Assembly: GCA_017577365.1 (NCBI GenBank)
Contig: PKRJ01000011.1
Coordinates: 11,509 to 75,508, forward strand
DNA: 64,000 nt
Reading direction: 5' to 3'
From: Gammaproteobacteria bacterium
Lineage (GTDB): Bacteria; Pseudomonadota; Gammaproteobacteria; Steroidobacterales; Rariloculaceae
Position 1 is the first letter of the stretch, and each line of letters begins with the position of its first letter. Below the pieces are notes generated by a model. The model saw only the letters and a program-made list of their open reading frames with translations. It searched no databases and was not told where the DNA came from. Shown here in pieces: positions 30,554 through 39,144 of the stretch. Made by a program: the position numbers and the translations under genes.

Positions 30554-31012
30554 ATGGCTCATCGACGCTCGCCTCTCCACCTTGACGCCGCGCCGACGCG
30601 TGGACTTGCGCCTGCACGCGCGCTTTTCGCGGCCTGCGTCGGCGCGCTCGTCGTCGGCCTCGTGCTCTCGGGATGCGCCTACCGAATGGACATCCAGCAG
30701 GGCAACATCGTCGAGCAGGAAGCGATCGATCAGGTGCGCGAGGGCATGACGCGGAGCCAGGTGCAGTTCCTGCTCGGCACGCCGATGATCTCGGACCCGT
30801 TCCACGCGGATCGCTGGGATTACCCGTATTACTTCGTCCGGGGGCGTCGCGGCGAGCCCAGGCGCCGGTGGTTCATCGTCTACTTCGAGAACGACCGCGT
30901 CGCGCGCATCGAGCACCGCATCGACTGGAACGACGCCGGAACGAGCGACGATCGCCGCGCGGACGCCGAGAACGACGCAGAGCCTTCGATCGATACGGCC
31001 GCGCGCGACTGA
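30554..31012 (+). CDS. bamE: Outer membrane assembly lipoprotein BamE
   Basis: A 152-residue lipoprotein of the BAM complex that folds outer-membrane proteins. The lipobox LVLSGC follows a hydrophobic signal, then YRMDIQQGNIVEQEAIDQVREGMTRSQVQFLLGTP, the SmpA/OmlA domain signature. The ATG at 30554 gives a shorter signal; the in-frame ATG at 30530 is possible. A TATGAT at 30536 could be the promoter -10, which favours the downstream start. Neither start has a clear ribosome site. Confidence 0.94.
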   Translation: MAHRRSPLHLDAAPTRGLAPARALFAACVGALVVGLVLSGCAYRMDIQQGNIVEQEAIDQVREGMTRSQVQFLLGTPMISDPFHADRWDYPYYFVRGRRGEPRRRWFIVYFENDRVARIEHRIDWNDAGTSDDRRADAENDAEPSIDTAARD

Positions 31013-31026
31013 CCGGCCTCCCCGTC

Positions 31027-31371
31027 TCAGCGCTTCGCCGGCTTCTTCCCGGCGGCGCCTCCGCGCGCAACGCGCTCGCGCCGTAGGTCGCGCGGATCGC
31101 GCGTCAGCGGCCGCGTGATCTCGACGCGATCCCCCGCGACGAGCGGTCGCTCTTCGCCGATCGGCTCGCCGAAGAGCCCGAGCACGAGCGGGCGCTCGAT
31201 CTCCGGATACGCCTCGAGCAGTCCCGAGCGGCGCACCGCCTCGCCCGCCGTCATTCCCGGCGTGAGCCCGACCTCGACGATGTGCTGCTCGTCCGGGAGC
31301 GCGTAAACGACCTCGACGACGGCTTTCTCGCCGCCGCGCCGCTCCCCGCCCCGCGATGCCTCGGCGCTCAT
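31027..31371 (-). CDS. rnfH: RnfH-family ubiquitin-fold protein (UPF0125)
   Basis: A 114-residue protein of the RnfH family, a ubiquitin-like beta-grasp fold of unclear role. The core VEVVYALPDEQHIVEVGLTPGMTAGEAVRRSGL and the end RVEITRPLTRDPRDLRRERV are the family signatures; the C-terminal tail is basic. The start is the ATG overlapping the ratA stop (ATGA), which signals translational coupling. The ratA-rnfH pair next to bamE and smpB is the same cluster as in E. coli. Confidence 0.93.
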   Translation of the reverse strand: MSAEASRGGERRGGEKAVVEVVYALPDEQHIVEVGLTPGMTAGEAVRRSGLLEAYPEIERPLVLGLFGEPIGEERPLVAGDRVEITRPLTRDPRDLRRERVARGGAAGKKPAKR

Positions 31372-31811
31372 TGCTTGGGCGGGCCGTAGACCGCCTCGGC
31401 TCTGTGCACGAACGCCGCGACCTGCGCGCGCACGAGCTCCTCGAAGACCATCGAGAACACGACGGACAGCGGCGAGGGGGCCACTTCGAACGTCAGGGTC
31501 ACGGAGACCTCGCACTCGTTCTCGCCGACGTCCTCGAATTCCCACAGCCCGTCGAGATGGCGAAACGGACCGGACACGAGCTCGATATCGAGCCTATGCG
31601 GTCGCTCGAACGTGTTCTGCGTCGTGAAGCTCTTGTGGATGCCCGCGATGCCGATATCGATCGTCGCGATCATGTAGCCTTCGCCCTGCTCTTCGATCCG
31701 CGCGCCGCGCACGCCGTGCAGGAACTCCGGATAGGCCTCGACGTCGTTGACGAGATCGAACATCTGGGCGGCCGTGTACGGCACCCGTTGGCTGCGGTGA
31801 ATCTTCGGCAT
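31368..31811 (-). CDS. ratA: RatA / COQ10-family START-domain protein
   Basis: A 147-residue single-domain START/polyketide-cyclase protein. The motif VPYTAAQMFDLVNDVEAYPEFLHGV at the start, the central SFTTQNTFERPHRLDI and the C-terminal SPLSVVFSMVFEELVRAQVAAF are typical. The E. coli member was described as a ribosome-association toxin and the family is related to the coenzyme Q-binding COQ10, so a role in ubiquinone trafficking is possible. It overlaps rnfH. Confidence 0.94.
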   Translation of the reverse strand: MPKIHRSQRVPYTAAQMFDLVNDVEAYPEFLHGVRGARIEEQGEGYMIATIDIGIAGIHKSFTTQNTFERPHRLDIELVSGPFRHLDGLWEFEDVGENECEVSVTLTFEVAPSPLSVVFSMVFEELVRAQVAAFVHRAEAVYGPPKQ

Positions 31812-31851
31812 CAGACAGCTCTGGCGAAGCGCGCGCGGTGGCCCGAGCCGA

Positions 31852-33225
31852 TCAAAACAGCCCGAACCCGTAGCTGAGCAGCATCGCCGTGACCGCGATC
31901 GGCGCGACGTAGCGGGCGGAGAATCTCCAAAGACGATAACCCCACCCCGCTTGCGGATCGAGCTCGTCGGCTGTCGAGTTCCGCGCCATGACCCAACCGG
32001 CGAAAATCACGATCACGAGGCCGCCAATCGGCAAGAAGATGTTGTTGCTCAGGTGATCGATGTTGTCGAAGAACGTGCCGCGCCAGAACTGGATATCGGA
32101 CCACGGCCCGAACGACATCACGGTCGCGAACCCGAACGCCCAGATGATCGCTCCGACGACGATCGCGGCTTTCGGGCGCGTCCAGTTCCACGTTTCCATC
32201 ACGAACGCGACCGCGGGCTCGAGGATGCTGATCGCGGAAGTCCAGGCCGCGAACGACAGCAGCAGGAAAAAGAGCGTCGCGACGACGACTCCGCCCGGCA
32301 TCTGGCCGAACGCGAGCGGTAACGACTGGAAGGCAAGCCCAGGGCCGGCAGCCGGATCAAGCCCGTGTGCGAAAGCGATCGGAAAGATCACGAGCGCCGA
32401 CAACAACGCGATCGACGTGTCGGACAAAACAACGGCCACTGTAGAGCGTGGAATCGACTCCTCGTCCTTGAGATACGCGCCGTACGTCATCACGGCGCCC
32501 ATCCCGACGCTCAACGAGAAGAACGCTTGGCCGAGCGCCGCGAGCACCGAAGCGCCGGTGAGATCTTCGAATCGCGGCTCGAACAGGAATACGAGACCGT
32601 CGAGAAAGCGGCCGGTTGTCATGCTGTAGCCGAGCAGCACCAGTAGCAGCGCGACGAGGGCCGGCACGAGCACGCGCACCGCGCGCTCGAGCCCCTGCTC
32701 GACGCCGAGCACGACGACGCCGATCGTGAGGATCATGAAGACGGTATGCCAGGTGCCGGCGACCAGGGGGCGCGAAACGATATCGGAGAAAACTTGTGAT
32801 ACCTGCTCGCTCCCGGCACTCACGAACGCGCCGGACGCCGCTTCGACGATGTACGCGACCGTCCACCCGCCGATCACGCTGTAAAACGACAGGATCAGGA
32901 AACCGGTGAAGACGCCGAGGAGACCGACGAGCCCCCACGCCCGCGTTCCGGATTCCTCCTCCCCGAGCAACGCCATCGTGCGCACCGGATTGCGCCGGCC
33001 GCGCCGGCCGATCAGCACCTCCGACATCATGATCGGCAATCCGATGGCGAACACGCAGACGAGGTAGACGAGCACGAATGCGCCTCCGCCGTTCTCGCCG
33101 GCAAGGTAGGGGAAGCGCCAGATGTTGCCGAGCCCGACGGCCGACCCGGCCAACGCGAGGATGAACCCGAGACGCGAAGTCCACTCGCCGTGCAGCGAGC
33201 GGCGCCGCTCGGCAGGTGCATTCAT
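31852..33225 (-). CDS. Sodium:neurotransmitter symporter (SNF) family transporter
   Basis: A 457-residue inner-membrane protein with about eleven to twelve helices and LeuT fold. The N-terminal signature WTSRLGFILALAGSAVGLGN, continuing with IWRFPYLAGENGGGAF (about residues 15-51), includes the unwound TM1 substrate/Na+ site. MSEVLIGRRGRRNP follows. The substrate, an amino acid or related amine, cannot be assigned. It lies between ratA and smpB on the minus strand with a short gap to smpB; it is not part of the standard cluster and may be lineage-specific. Confidence 0.92.
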   Translation of the reverse strand: MNAPAERRRSLHGEWTSRLGFILALAGSAVGLGNIWRFPYLAGENGGGAFVLVYLVCVFAIGLPIMMSEVLIGRRGRRNPVRTMALLGEEESGTRAWGLVGLLGVFTGFLILSFYSVIGGWTVAYIVEAASGAFVSAGSEQVSQVFSDIVSRPLVAGTWHTVFMILTIGVVVLGVEQGLERAVRVLVPALVALLLVLLGYSMTTGRFLDGLVFLFEPRFEDLTGASVLAALGQAFFSLSVGMGAVMTYGAYLKDEESIPRSTVAVVLSDTSIALLSALVIFPIAFAHGLDPAAGPGLAFQSLPLAFGQMPGGVVVATLFFLLLSFAAWTSAISILEPAVAFVMETWNWTRPKAAIVVGAIIWAFGFATVMSFGPWSDIQFWRGTFFDNIDHLSNNIFLPIGGLVIVIFAGWVMARNSTADELDPQAGWGYRLWRFSARYVAPIAVTAMLLSYGFGLF

Positions 33226-33283
33226 GCAGGAAGCCCCTCCCGGAGGTGTTTTTTGCGGTGCATTCTAGGATCATTGGCGGGCG

Positions 33284-33763
33284 ATGACCAGAAAACAGGG
33301 AAAGCAGTCCTCCGAGCGTACGATCGCCGTCAACCGTAAGGCGCGCTTCGACTATTTCATCGAGGAGGACTTCGAAGCGGGGCTGGAGCTCCAGGGATGG
33401 GAGGTCAAGAGCCTGCGCGCCGGCAAGGCGCAGCTCACCGAGGCGTATGTCGTGCTGCGCGACAACCAGGCGTGGCTGCTCGGCGCCCATATCACGCCGC
33501 TCGTGTCCGCGTCGACGCATATCGAGCCGGATCCGACGCGCACGCGGCGCCTGCTGCTTCATCGCAGAGAGATCGACAGGCTGACCGGTCTCGTCGAGCG
33601 GCGCGGCTATACGCTCGTGCCGCTCGAGCTGTACTGGAACAAGGGGCGCGCGAAGCTTCTGGTCGGACTCGCACGGGGTAAGAAGCAATACGACAAGCGC
33701 GCGGCCGAGAAGGAGCGCGACTGGCAGATCGAGCGGGCGCGTGCGCTGAGGGGGACGCGTTAG
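33284..33763 (+). CDS. smpB: SsrA-binding protein SmpB
   Basis: A 159-residue tmRNA partner that carries SsrA RNA to stalled ribosomes. The OB-fold core is recognised by VNRKARFDYFIEEDFEAGLELQGWEVKSLR and the basic C-terminal tail by YDKRAAEKERDWQIERARAL. The tmRNA gene follows 158 bases downstream on the same strand, so both partners of trans-translation are adjacent. Confidence 0.98.
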   Translation: MTRKQGKQSSERTIAVNRKARFDYFIEEDFEAGLELQGWEVKSLRAGKAQLTEAYVVLRDNQAWLLGAHITPLVSASTHIEPDPTRTRRLLLHRREIDRLTGLVERRGYTLVPLELYWNKGRAKLLVGLARGKKQYDKRAAEKERDWQIERARALRGTR

Positions 33764-33878
33764 TCGGCCGGCCGCATCGGGCATCACGCCCTCTTCCGCC
33801 GTGGCCGCGCGAGCCGGACGTGCTCGGAACCGGAGCTCGAGCCGGCGGTCCAAGACCGCGTATCCGTGCGAAGCGACC

Positions 33879-33906
33879 TTGAATCCGCCGATTTCGACCC
33901 TACACT
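33879..33906 (+). promoter_or_regulatory. Probable promoter of ssrA
   Basis: TTGAAT (33879-33884) and TACACT (33901-33906) are separated by 16 bases. The predicted start near 33913 is a few bases before the mature tmRNA 5' end at 33922, as expected for a precursor trimmed by RNase P. Confidence 0.6.
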
Positions 33907-33921
33907 AAGAACGACACTTAC

Positions 33922-34284
33922 GGGGGCGACTTGGTTTCGACGTGGGTTGCGAAACCCGAGGTGCATGCCGAGGTGCAGATAACCTCGTTAAACCATCTGC
34001 AAACTAATAGTTGCCAACGACGACAACTACGCACTCGCCGCTTAATACCCGGTAGGGTGCCGTCTGACTGGAGCCGTGCTTGTGCGTCCAGACTCAGGCG
34101 TCGCATCTCACAAGCTCGCGACGAAGCGCGTCCGCCGCCGAGTCGTTAAACAATTCAGCGGACTCGCCGTCGAGCGTGCCCCGTCCGTCGGGTTGCTCGC
34201 GGTTAAAACAAAAGGCGGACTAAGCATGTAGAGCCGAGGGCGGAGAGCTTGCGGACGCGGGTTCGATTCCCGCCGCCTCCACCA
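33922..34284 (+). ncRNA. ssrA: Transfer-messenger RNA (tmRNA)
   Basis: One-piece tmRNA of 363 bases. The tRNA-like ends GGGGGCGAC...and...CGCCTCCACCA form a 7-bp acceptor stem with one G-U pair and encoded CCA. The T-arm GGGTTCGATTCCC and the conserved TTTCGACGTGGGTTGCGAAACCCGAGGTGCATGCCGAG near the 5' end are clear. The resume codon is GCC at 34013 and the tag reads A-ANDDNYALAA then TAA at 34043-34045; E. coli has ANDENYALAA. It works with SmpB to free stalled ribosomes and mark proteins for proteolysis. Confidence 0.97.
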
Positions 34285-34600
34285 CTCACCTTCCGTCACG
34301 CGCGGCCAACACCTCCGTGCTATGGCTATGGGCTGCAGCTCCGCGCGCCGCTGCGAGCATCTTATCCGCAGCTCGCGTCACCGCTCTCTTGCCTCTGCGT
34401 GTTGACCGTTGCAGAACTCGGAACAAACGTGCCGATCGTCGCGACGGCGTATTTCCACGAAGCGCTCTCGGCGGTTGTTTCACATCGCACGCATTCGAAC
34501 CGCCCGATACATATTCATTGACACGATTCTGCCGCTGTGATTATCTGCCGGCAGCGATAACAAGTCGCGTTCGCACACATCGCTTTTTGGGGGAGAGCTG
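34285..34600 (+). other. Gene-free stretch between ssrA and the TonB receptor gene
   Basis: No convincing coding frame is present in these 316 bases; short open frames here have no ribosome site or recognisable product. No intrinsic terminator for ssrA with a T run was found, nor a repeat of the ssrA 3' end that would mark an integrated element. The only signal is the promoter-like sequence listed separately near 34518. Confidence 0.6.
34518..34546 (+). promoter_or_regulatory. Candidate promoter of the TonB receptor gene
   Basis: A perfect TTGACA (34518-34523) is followed after 17 bases by TTATCT (34541-34546), 55 bases before the ATG at 34601. The region is locally AT-richer than its surroundings, which supports a promoter. 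The -10 is a moderate match. Confidence 0.45.
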
Positions 34601-37222
34601 ATGTCTGTGTTAGCCAGCGGCCGGCAATCGGCGCCGTCATCGTCTGTCCGTCGTTCTTCGAGCTTCCGTAACGTCCACACGCTCCGCCTCACGGCGCTTG
34701 CCGCCGCGGTCGGTTGTCTGACGAGCACGCCTCTCGCGGCGCAAGAAAGACCGAGCAATCAAGATCGGGCGGGCATCGAAGAGGTCGTCGTCACCGCGCG
34801 CTTCCGCGAGGAGAACATCCAAACCACCCCGATCGCCATCACGGCCTTCACCGGCGACGATCTCATCCAACGAAGCCTCGAGAACGTCGAGGACATTGGC
34901 GTCGCGGTGCCGAATGCGTTCTTCCGAGAGAACGTCGGTAACTACGGACCGACGGGCACGGTCGGCCTGCGCGGCATCATCCAGAACGATTTCTCGTACG
35001 CGTTCGAGCCGGCGGTCGCGATCTACATCGACGACGTCTATCACGGCACGCTGTCCGGCTCGGACATGGAGTTGATCGATCTCGAGCGCCTGGAGGTGCT
35101 GCGCGGACCTCAGGGCACGCTGTTCGGAAAGAACAGCATCGGCGGCGCCGTTCGGCTGATCTCCAGCAAGCCCCAGGGCGAGAACACCGGTCGCGTCGAG
35201 CTGACTTACGGCCGTTTCGATCGGCTCGACGTCAAAGGCGTCGGGGATTTCACGCTCGTCGAGGATCGGCTGTTCGCGCGCGTCGTCGGCGTCTCGAAGA
35301 GAAAAGAAGGCTACGGGCGATATCTCGATTTCACCTGCGAGATGATCCGGCGCGGGACGCCGGAGCTCGCCGGCATCGGCGACGGCATCGCGGGCTACGA
35401 GCTCGTCGATCACGACGACAATCCCGAAACACCACTCGTCGCGGTGCCCGTGCTCGTCGAGCCCGGCAGCCCCGAGGACAATGCGTTCTCCCTGCCGCAA
35501 CACGTGGACCCGAGGGGCACCGGTGACTGTGCCCTCGGCAGCTACGGCGGACAGGAGGTGCAGGCCGGAAGGCTGATGCTGCGGCTCCTCGCGAGCGAGA
35601 AAGTCGAGCTCAATATCGCGGCGGACTACAGCCATTCGCGAACCGAGCCCCTGCCGCAGACCTTGATGACGCCGCATACTCCCTCGCCGGTGTCCGACGG
35701 CCCCTACGACACCGAAGTGATTCTTCCGACTTTCGGCGTCCCGTACACGAGAGACGACCGCTTCGTGACCGGCGATCCGTATACGAACTATGCGACGTTC
35801 GCCGACCCGATCGACGGTACCTACTACGATCCGGTCGCCGATACCGAATCCTGGGGTTGGTCCGGCACCGTCGACTATCTGATCAGCGACTCGTTGAGCG
35901 CGAAGGCGATCGTCGCGTATCGCACGTACACCATGTTCTGGTCCAGCGATACCGATTTCACGCCGTACCCCATTCAGCACACCGACTACATACAGGAGCA
36001 CGAGCAGTGGCAGTTCGAGGTGCAGTTGTCCGGCACCGCGCTGCCGAACCGATCGCTCGAGTGGACGGCCGGCTTGTTCTACTACGACTCCGACAGCCGC
36101 GCGTACAACACTACGGAGTTCGGTGCGTTCGATTACACCGGCTTTCTGCTGAACTTCGTGGCCAACGACTTGTACACCACGGAGAACAAGTCCGCGTTCG
36201 TGCACCTGAACTACCGCCTGAACGAACGGCTGTCGGTGTCCGGCGGGCTCCGCTATACGAACGAGGACAAGACGAACGTCTTCGATCACCAGCCGGGCTT
36301 GCCGGTCGTCGGCCCCGTGCCGTTCGGGGACACCAGGACCGACTGGAAGGTCAGCGTCGATTTCCAAGCCGCGGACAACGTGTTCCTCTACGCGCAGACG
36401 GCGACCGGTTTCCGCTCGGCCGGCTACACGCCCCGCATCTTCACGGCCGGGCAGCTGAAGCCGATTCCCCCGGAAGAGGTCGTGACCTACGAGGTCGGCG
36501 CGAAGGTGGACCTCTTGGACCGTAGGCTCCGCATCAACTCGGCGCTGTTCTACAGCGACTACGATCCGCGGCTGGTCCAGGTAGGCGCCACTCAGTGCGA
36601 CCCCCCGGACCATCCGGACCCGACGCCGTATTTCCTGGCCGGAGGCACTTGTCCCGCGGGCACGGCGCTGGCCGGGAGTCCCGGGATTCCGTGGATCTTC
36701 TTCTACGCGAACGCGCCGGGTTCGATCGAGGGCTTCGAGACCGAGCTCGTCTTCTCTCCGGTCGCGAATCTGAACATCAACTTCAGCGCCGGATACAACA
36801 CGTACGAGAACGACGTGAGCGATCCCGCCGATCCGATGTACCGCGATCCTTCGGCCCTGGTGCAGCCGGAGTGGAATTTCAGCAGCGGGGTGCAGTACGA
36901 CTTCATGCTCGCGAGCGGTGCGCGGATTACGCCGCGCCTCGATTGGTATCATCAATCGAAGCGCACCAACGGACCGGCGAATCGGCCCAATATCTGTCCG
37001 CAGCACTGCATCCCGAGCTACGACATCTTCAACGCGCGCCTGACGTACTCGAACGCGAACGACGATTTCTCGGTGTCGTTGGCGGTCACGAATCTCACGG
37101 ACGAGTTCTATTGGCAGCAGCTCGGCGCGGCCGTCACCGCGGCCGGCGGCGTACCGTCCGCGCGCACGGGCGTGCCGAGCCGGCCGCGCGAGTGGGCGAT
37201 CACCGCGACGAAGCGATTCTGA
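34601..37222 (+). CDS. TonB-dependent outer membrane receptor
   Basis: An 873-residue outer-membrane transporter. After a signal peptide (hydrophobic part about residues 29-45, cleavage near TPLAAQ) comes a TonB-box-like IEEVVVTARFREENIQ, the plug domain with LRGPQGTLFGKNSIGGAVRLISSKP (about 165-190), and a beta-barrel ending in aromatic F (ITATKRF). The barrel resembles receptors common in sphingomonads and related soil bacteria that import non-siderophore substrates, often aromatic or plant-derived; the substrate is unknown. GGGGGAGAG precedes the start. The amidohydrolase gene follows 33 bases downstream, suggesting an operon. Confidence 0.93.
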   Translation: MSVLASGRQSAPSSSVRRSSSFRNVHTLRLTALAAAVGCLTSTPLAAQERPSNQDRAGIEEVVVTARFREENIQTTPIAITAFTGDDLIQRSLENVEDIGVAVPNAFFRENVGNYGPTGTVGLRGIIQNDFSYAFEPAVAIYIDDVYHGTLSGSDMELIDLERLEVLRGPQGTLFGKNSIGGAVRLISSKPQGENTGRVELTYGRFDRLDVKGVGDFTLVEDRLFARVVGVSKRKEGYGRYLDFTCEMIRRGTPELAGIGDGIAGYELVDHDDNPETPLVAVPVLVEPGSPEDNAFSLPQHVDPRGTGDCALGSYGGQEVQAGRLMLRLLASEKVELNIAADYSHSRTEPLPQTLMTPHTPSPVSDGPYDTEVILPTFGVPYTRDDRFVTGDPYTNYATFADPIDGTYYDPVADTESWGWSGTVDYLISDSLSAKAIVAYRTYTMFWSSDTDFTPYPIQHTDYIQEHEQWQFEVQLSGTALPNRSLEWTAGLFYYDSDSRAYNTTEFGAFDYTGFLLNFVANDLYTTENKSAFVHLNYRLNERLSVSGGLRYTNEDKTNVFDHQPGLPVVGPVPFGDTRTDWKVSVDFQAADNVFLYAQTATGFRSAGYTPRIFTAGQLKPIPPEEVVTYEVGAKVDLLDRRLRINSALFYSDYDPRLVQVGATQCDPPDHPDPTPYFLAGGTCPAGTALAGSPGIPWIFFYANAPGSIEGFETELVFSPVANLNINFSAGYNTYENDVSDPADPMYRDPSALVQPEWNFSSGVQYDFMLASGARITPRLDWYHQSKRTNGPANRPNICPQHCIPSYDIFNARLTYSNANDDFSVSLAVTNLTDEFYWQQLGAAVTAAGGVPSARTGVPSRPREWAITATKRF

Positions 37223-37255
37223 TCGGCGATGAACGTTCGGCCGGCGGAGGCGAAG

Positions 37256-38389
37256 ATGAACCGAAACCGGCGCAATTTTCTTCGCTTCGCTCTAGGCGCC
37301 GGCGCGGCGCTCTCCGCGCCGGCGCTCGCGCAGCAGTGGGGCGCCCGCCGTCCGATGCCGGTGCCGCAGCCGGCAGGCTATCGGCGCATCGCCACCGAGG
37401 AGGCGTGGGCGCCGAGGACGCTCCTCGACGCGTGGGCGAAATTGCTCGAGACGAATCCCGCCGACGAGCCCGGCTTCGTCGCGCTGTGGGGCAATCTCGC
37501 CAACATGGGCCGGTTCACGGATCGCTTGGCCGAGCTGGGCCAGGCGCGTCTCGACGACATGAACGCGGCCGGCATCGATATGCAGGTGCTGTCGCTGACC
37601 GCGCCGGGCGTGCAGGTCTTCGATGCCGACACGGCGCATGCTCTCGCGGTCGACAGCAACGACGAGCTGGCCGAAGCGGTGCGCAAGCATCCGGACCGCT
37701 ATGCCGGCCTCGTCGCGATCGCGCCTCACGATCCGAGGCGAGCCGCACAGGAGATCGAGCGCGGCAGAACGCGTCTCGGCCTGCACGGCGTCATCGTCAA
37801 CTCGCACACGAAGGGCGAGTACTTGGCCGACACCAAGTACTGGGAGATCTTCGAGGCGGCCGAAGCGACGAATGCGCCGATCTATATCCATCCGCGCGAT
37901 CCTGCGCCCGCGATGCTGCGTCCGTTCGTCGAGCACGATCTGCACCGCGGCGACCTCGGCTTCGGCGTCGAGGTCGCGCTGCACACGCTCGCGATCATCA
38001 ACGCCGGCGTCTTCGACCGTTTCCCCAGGCTGAAGCTCGTGATCGGGCACGGCGGCGAAGGACTGCCGTACCACTTGTATCGCTTGGACGCTACGTGGCC
38101 GGTTCGCAATGCCCGCATGCGCTCGGCCGAGCCGCCGAGCCACTACATGCGTCGAAACGTCTACATCACGAATAGCGGCGTCGCCTGGGAGCCGATGGTG
38201 ACGTTCGCGCAGAAGGTCTTGGGCGAAGACCGCGTGATGTATGCGATGGACTATCCGTACCAGTATCGGGTCGAGGAAGTCATCGCGATGGACGAGCTGC
38301 CGATTTCGTACGAGGCCAAGAAGAAGTTCTTCCAGACGAACGCGGAACGGGTCTTCAACCTGAACGACGCGCGAGAGAACGCCGCATGA
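37256..38389 (+). CDS. Amidohydrolase-2 family protein, dihydroxybenzoate decarboxylase-like, Tat-exported
   Basis: A 377-residue TIM-barrel metalloenzyme. The N-terminus RNRRNFLRFALGAGAALSAPALAQQ has a twin-arginine (RRNFLR) signal, so it should work in the periplasm. Metal/catalytic residues fit the 2,3-dihydroxybenzoate and gamma-resorcylate decarboxylase group: Glu in ATEEAW (residues 46-51), His212 in HPRDP, His265 and Glu268 in GHGGEGLPY, and Asp332 in MDYPYQ; SLTAPGVQ near 113 is also shared. The start at 37256 is chosen for the GGAGG before it; an ATG at 37229 is in frame. Substrate not assigned; hydrolase rather than decarboxylase activity remains possible. Confidence 0.88.
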   Translation: MNRNRRNFLRFALGAGAALSAPALAQQWGARRPMPVPQPAGYRRIATEEAWAPRTLLDAWAKLLETNPADEPGFVALWGNLANMGRFTDRLAELGQARLDDMNAAGIDMQVLSLTAPGVQVFDADTAHALAVDSNDELAEAVRKHPDRYAGLVAIAPHDPRRAAQEIERGRTRLGLHGVIVNSHTKGEYLADTKYWEIFEAAEATNAPIYIHPRDPAPAMLRPFVEHDLHRGDLGFGVEVALHTLAIINAGVFDRFPRLKLVIGHGGEGLPYHLYRLDATWPVRNARMRSAEPPSHYMRRNVYITNSGVAWEPMVTFAQKVLGEDRVMYAMDYPYQYRVEEVIAMDELPISYEAKKKFFQTNAERVFNLNDARENAA

Positions 38390-38431
38390 GCGAAGGCCCT
38401 GACGAAGCAGGACCTTCGTATCGATGCCGCA

Positions 38432-39073
38432 TCAGCGGACGCGCTCGACTTGAATGAATCCGTGGACGTTCTCGACGGACAAGCGATAGGACCCGCCCCA
38501 CCGGCTCGGATAGATCCGCACGCTGTCGCCGACGTGGATGGGATACCGCGATCCCTCCATCTGACGCCACACTTGGCCGTTCTCGAGCGTGATCAGATAC
38601 GTGTTCGGGACGGTCTCGCGTAGAGCGACGATCGTCGAGCGCAGCTCGGGGCGCTCCTCCACCTTCCGCCGCGGCTGCCGCTTCCCGAAATCATCGTCGA
38701 CGCGAACCGGGATCTCACGTTCGACGACGGCGGCGCTCGAGGCCGCCGGTCTCGTCGACGAGGACGAGGCGGCAGCGGCCGCCGCCGGCCGCTCGGACGG
38801 CTTCGGCTCGATCGACGGCGGCGGCTCGGTCACCGCCTGCGCCGACTCGCCTCGTGCGCGTCTCGCCGCTTCGACGCTGCGCTCGTAGCACGCAAATCGC
38901 TCTTCCGGAGAGTCGAGGCCGACGCACGCGCCGACGTCGACCTCGAGACTGTCGCGCGTCTGCGCGGCCGCGCTCTCGTACACCGCTCCGTAGGCGATCG
39001 CAGCGCCGAACGTCGCGATGAACGTCGATGCGCCGCCTCTCACGCGGAAGAATGCCGCGTTGCGCGTTGTCAT
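38432..39073 (-). CDS. Exported protein of unknown function
   Basis: A 213-residue protein with a signal-like N-terminus (about residues 15-37) and a short block DVGACVGLDSPEERFACYERSV in which the two cysteines could form a disulfide. A low-complexity Pro/Ala/Ser linker follows, then a C-terminal domain of about 75 residues with alternating beta strands (STIVALRETVPNTYLITLENGQVWRQMEGSRYPIHVGDSVRIYPS). That domain resembles proteins with an OB/SH3-like barrel that read as 'LENGQ.W.Q'. The start at 39073 follows a GGGAGGAG site. It converges on the amidohydrolase gene; function not recognised. Confidence 0.8.
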   Translation of the reverse strand: MTTRNAAFFRVRGGASTFIATFGAAIAYGAVYESAAAQTRDSLEVDVGACVGLDSPEERFACYERSVEAARRARGESAQAVTEPPPSIEPKPSERPAAAAAASSSSTRPAASSAAVVEREIPVRVDDDFGKRQPRRKVEERPELRSTIVALRETVPNTYLITLENGQVWRQMEGSRYPIHVGDSVRIYPSRWGGSYRLSVENVHGFIQVERVR

Positions 39074-39144
39074 CGTCTCCTCCCCCAGGCTTTGCCGCTC
39101 CGCGCGGAGCATAGCGACAGCCGGCGCTCCGAATCAATTCGCGA

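Noticed and set aside
30510..30560. A Fur box in the fur/bamE gap
   Set aside because: No GATAATGAT-like palindrome could be seen.
33922..34600. An integrated element at ssrA marked by a duplicated tmRNA 3' end
   Set aside because: No second copy of the ssrA 3' end and no integrase were found in the window; the accessory segment may still be an old insertion.
34285..34600. Small open frames between ssrA and the TonB receptor gene
   Set aside because: They lack ribosome sites, cross a promoter-like region and show no protein-like pattern.
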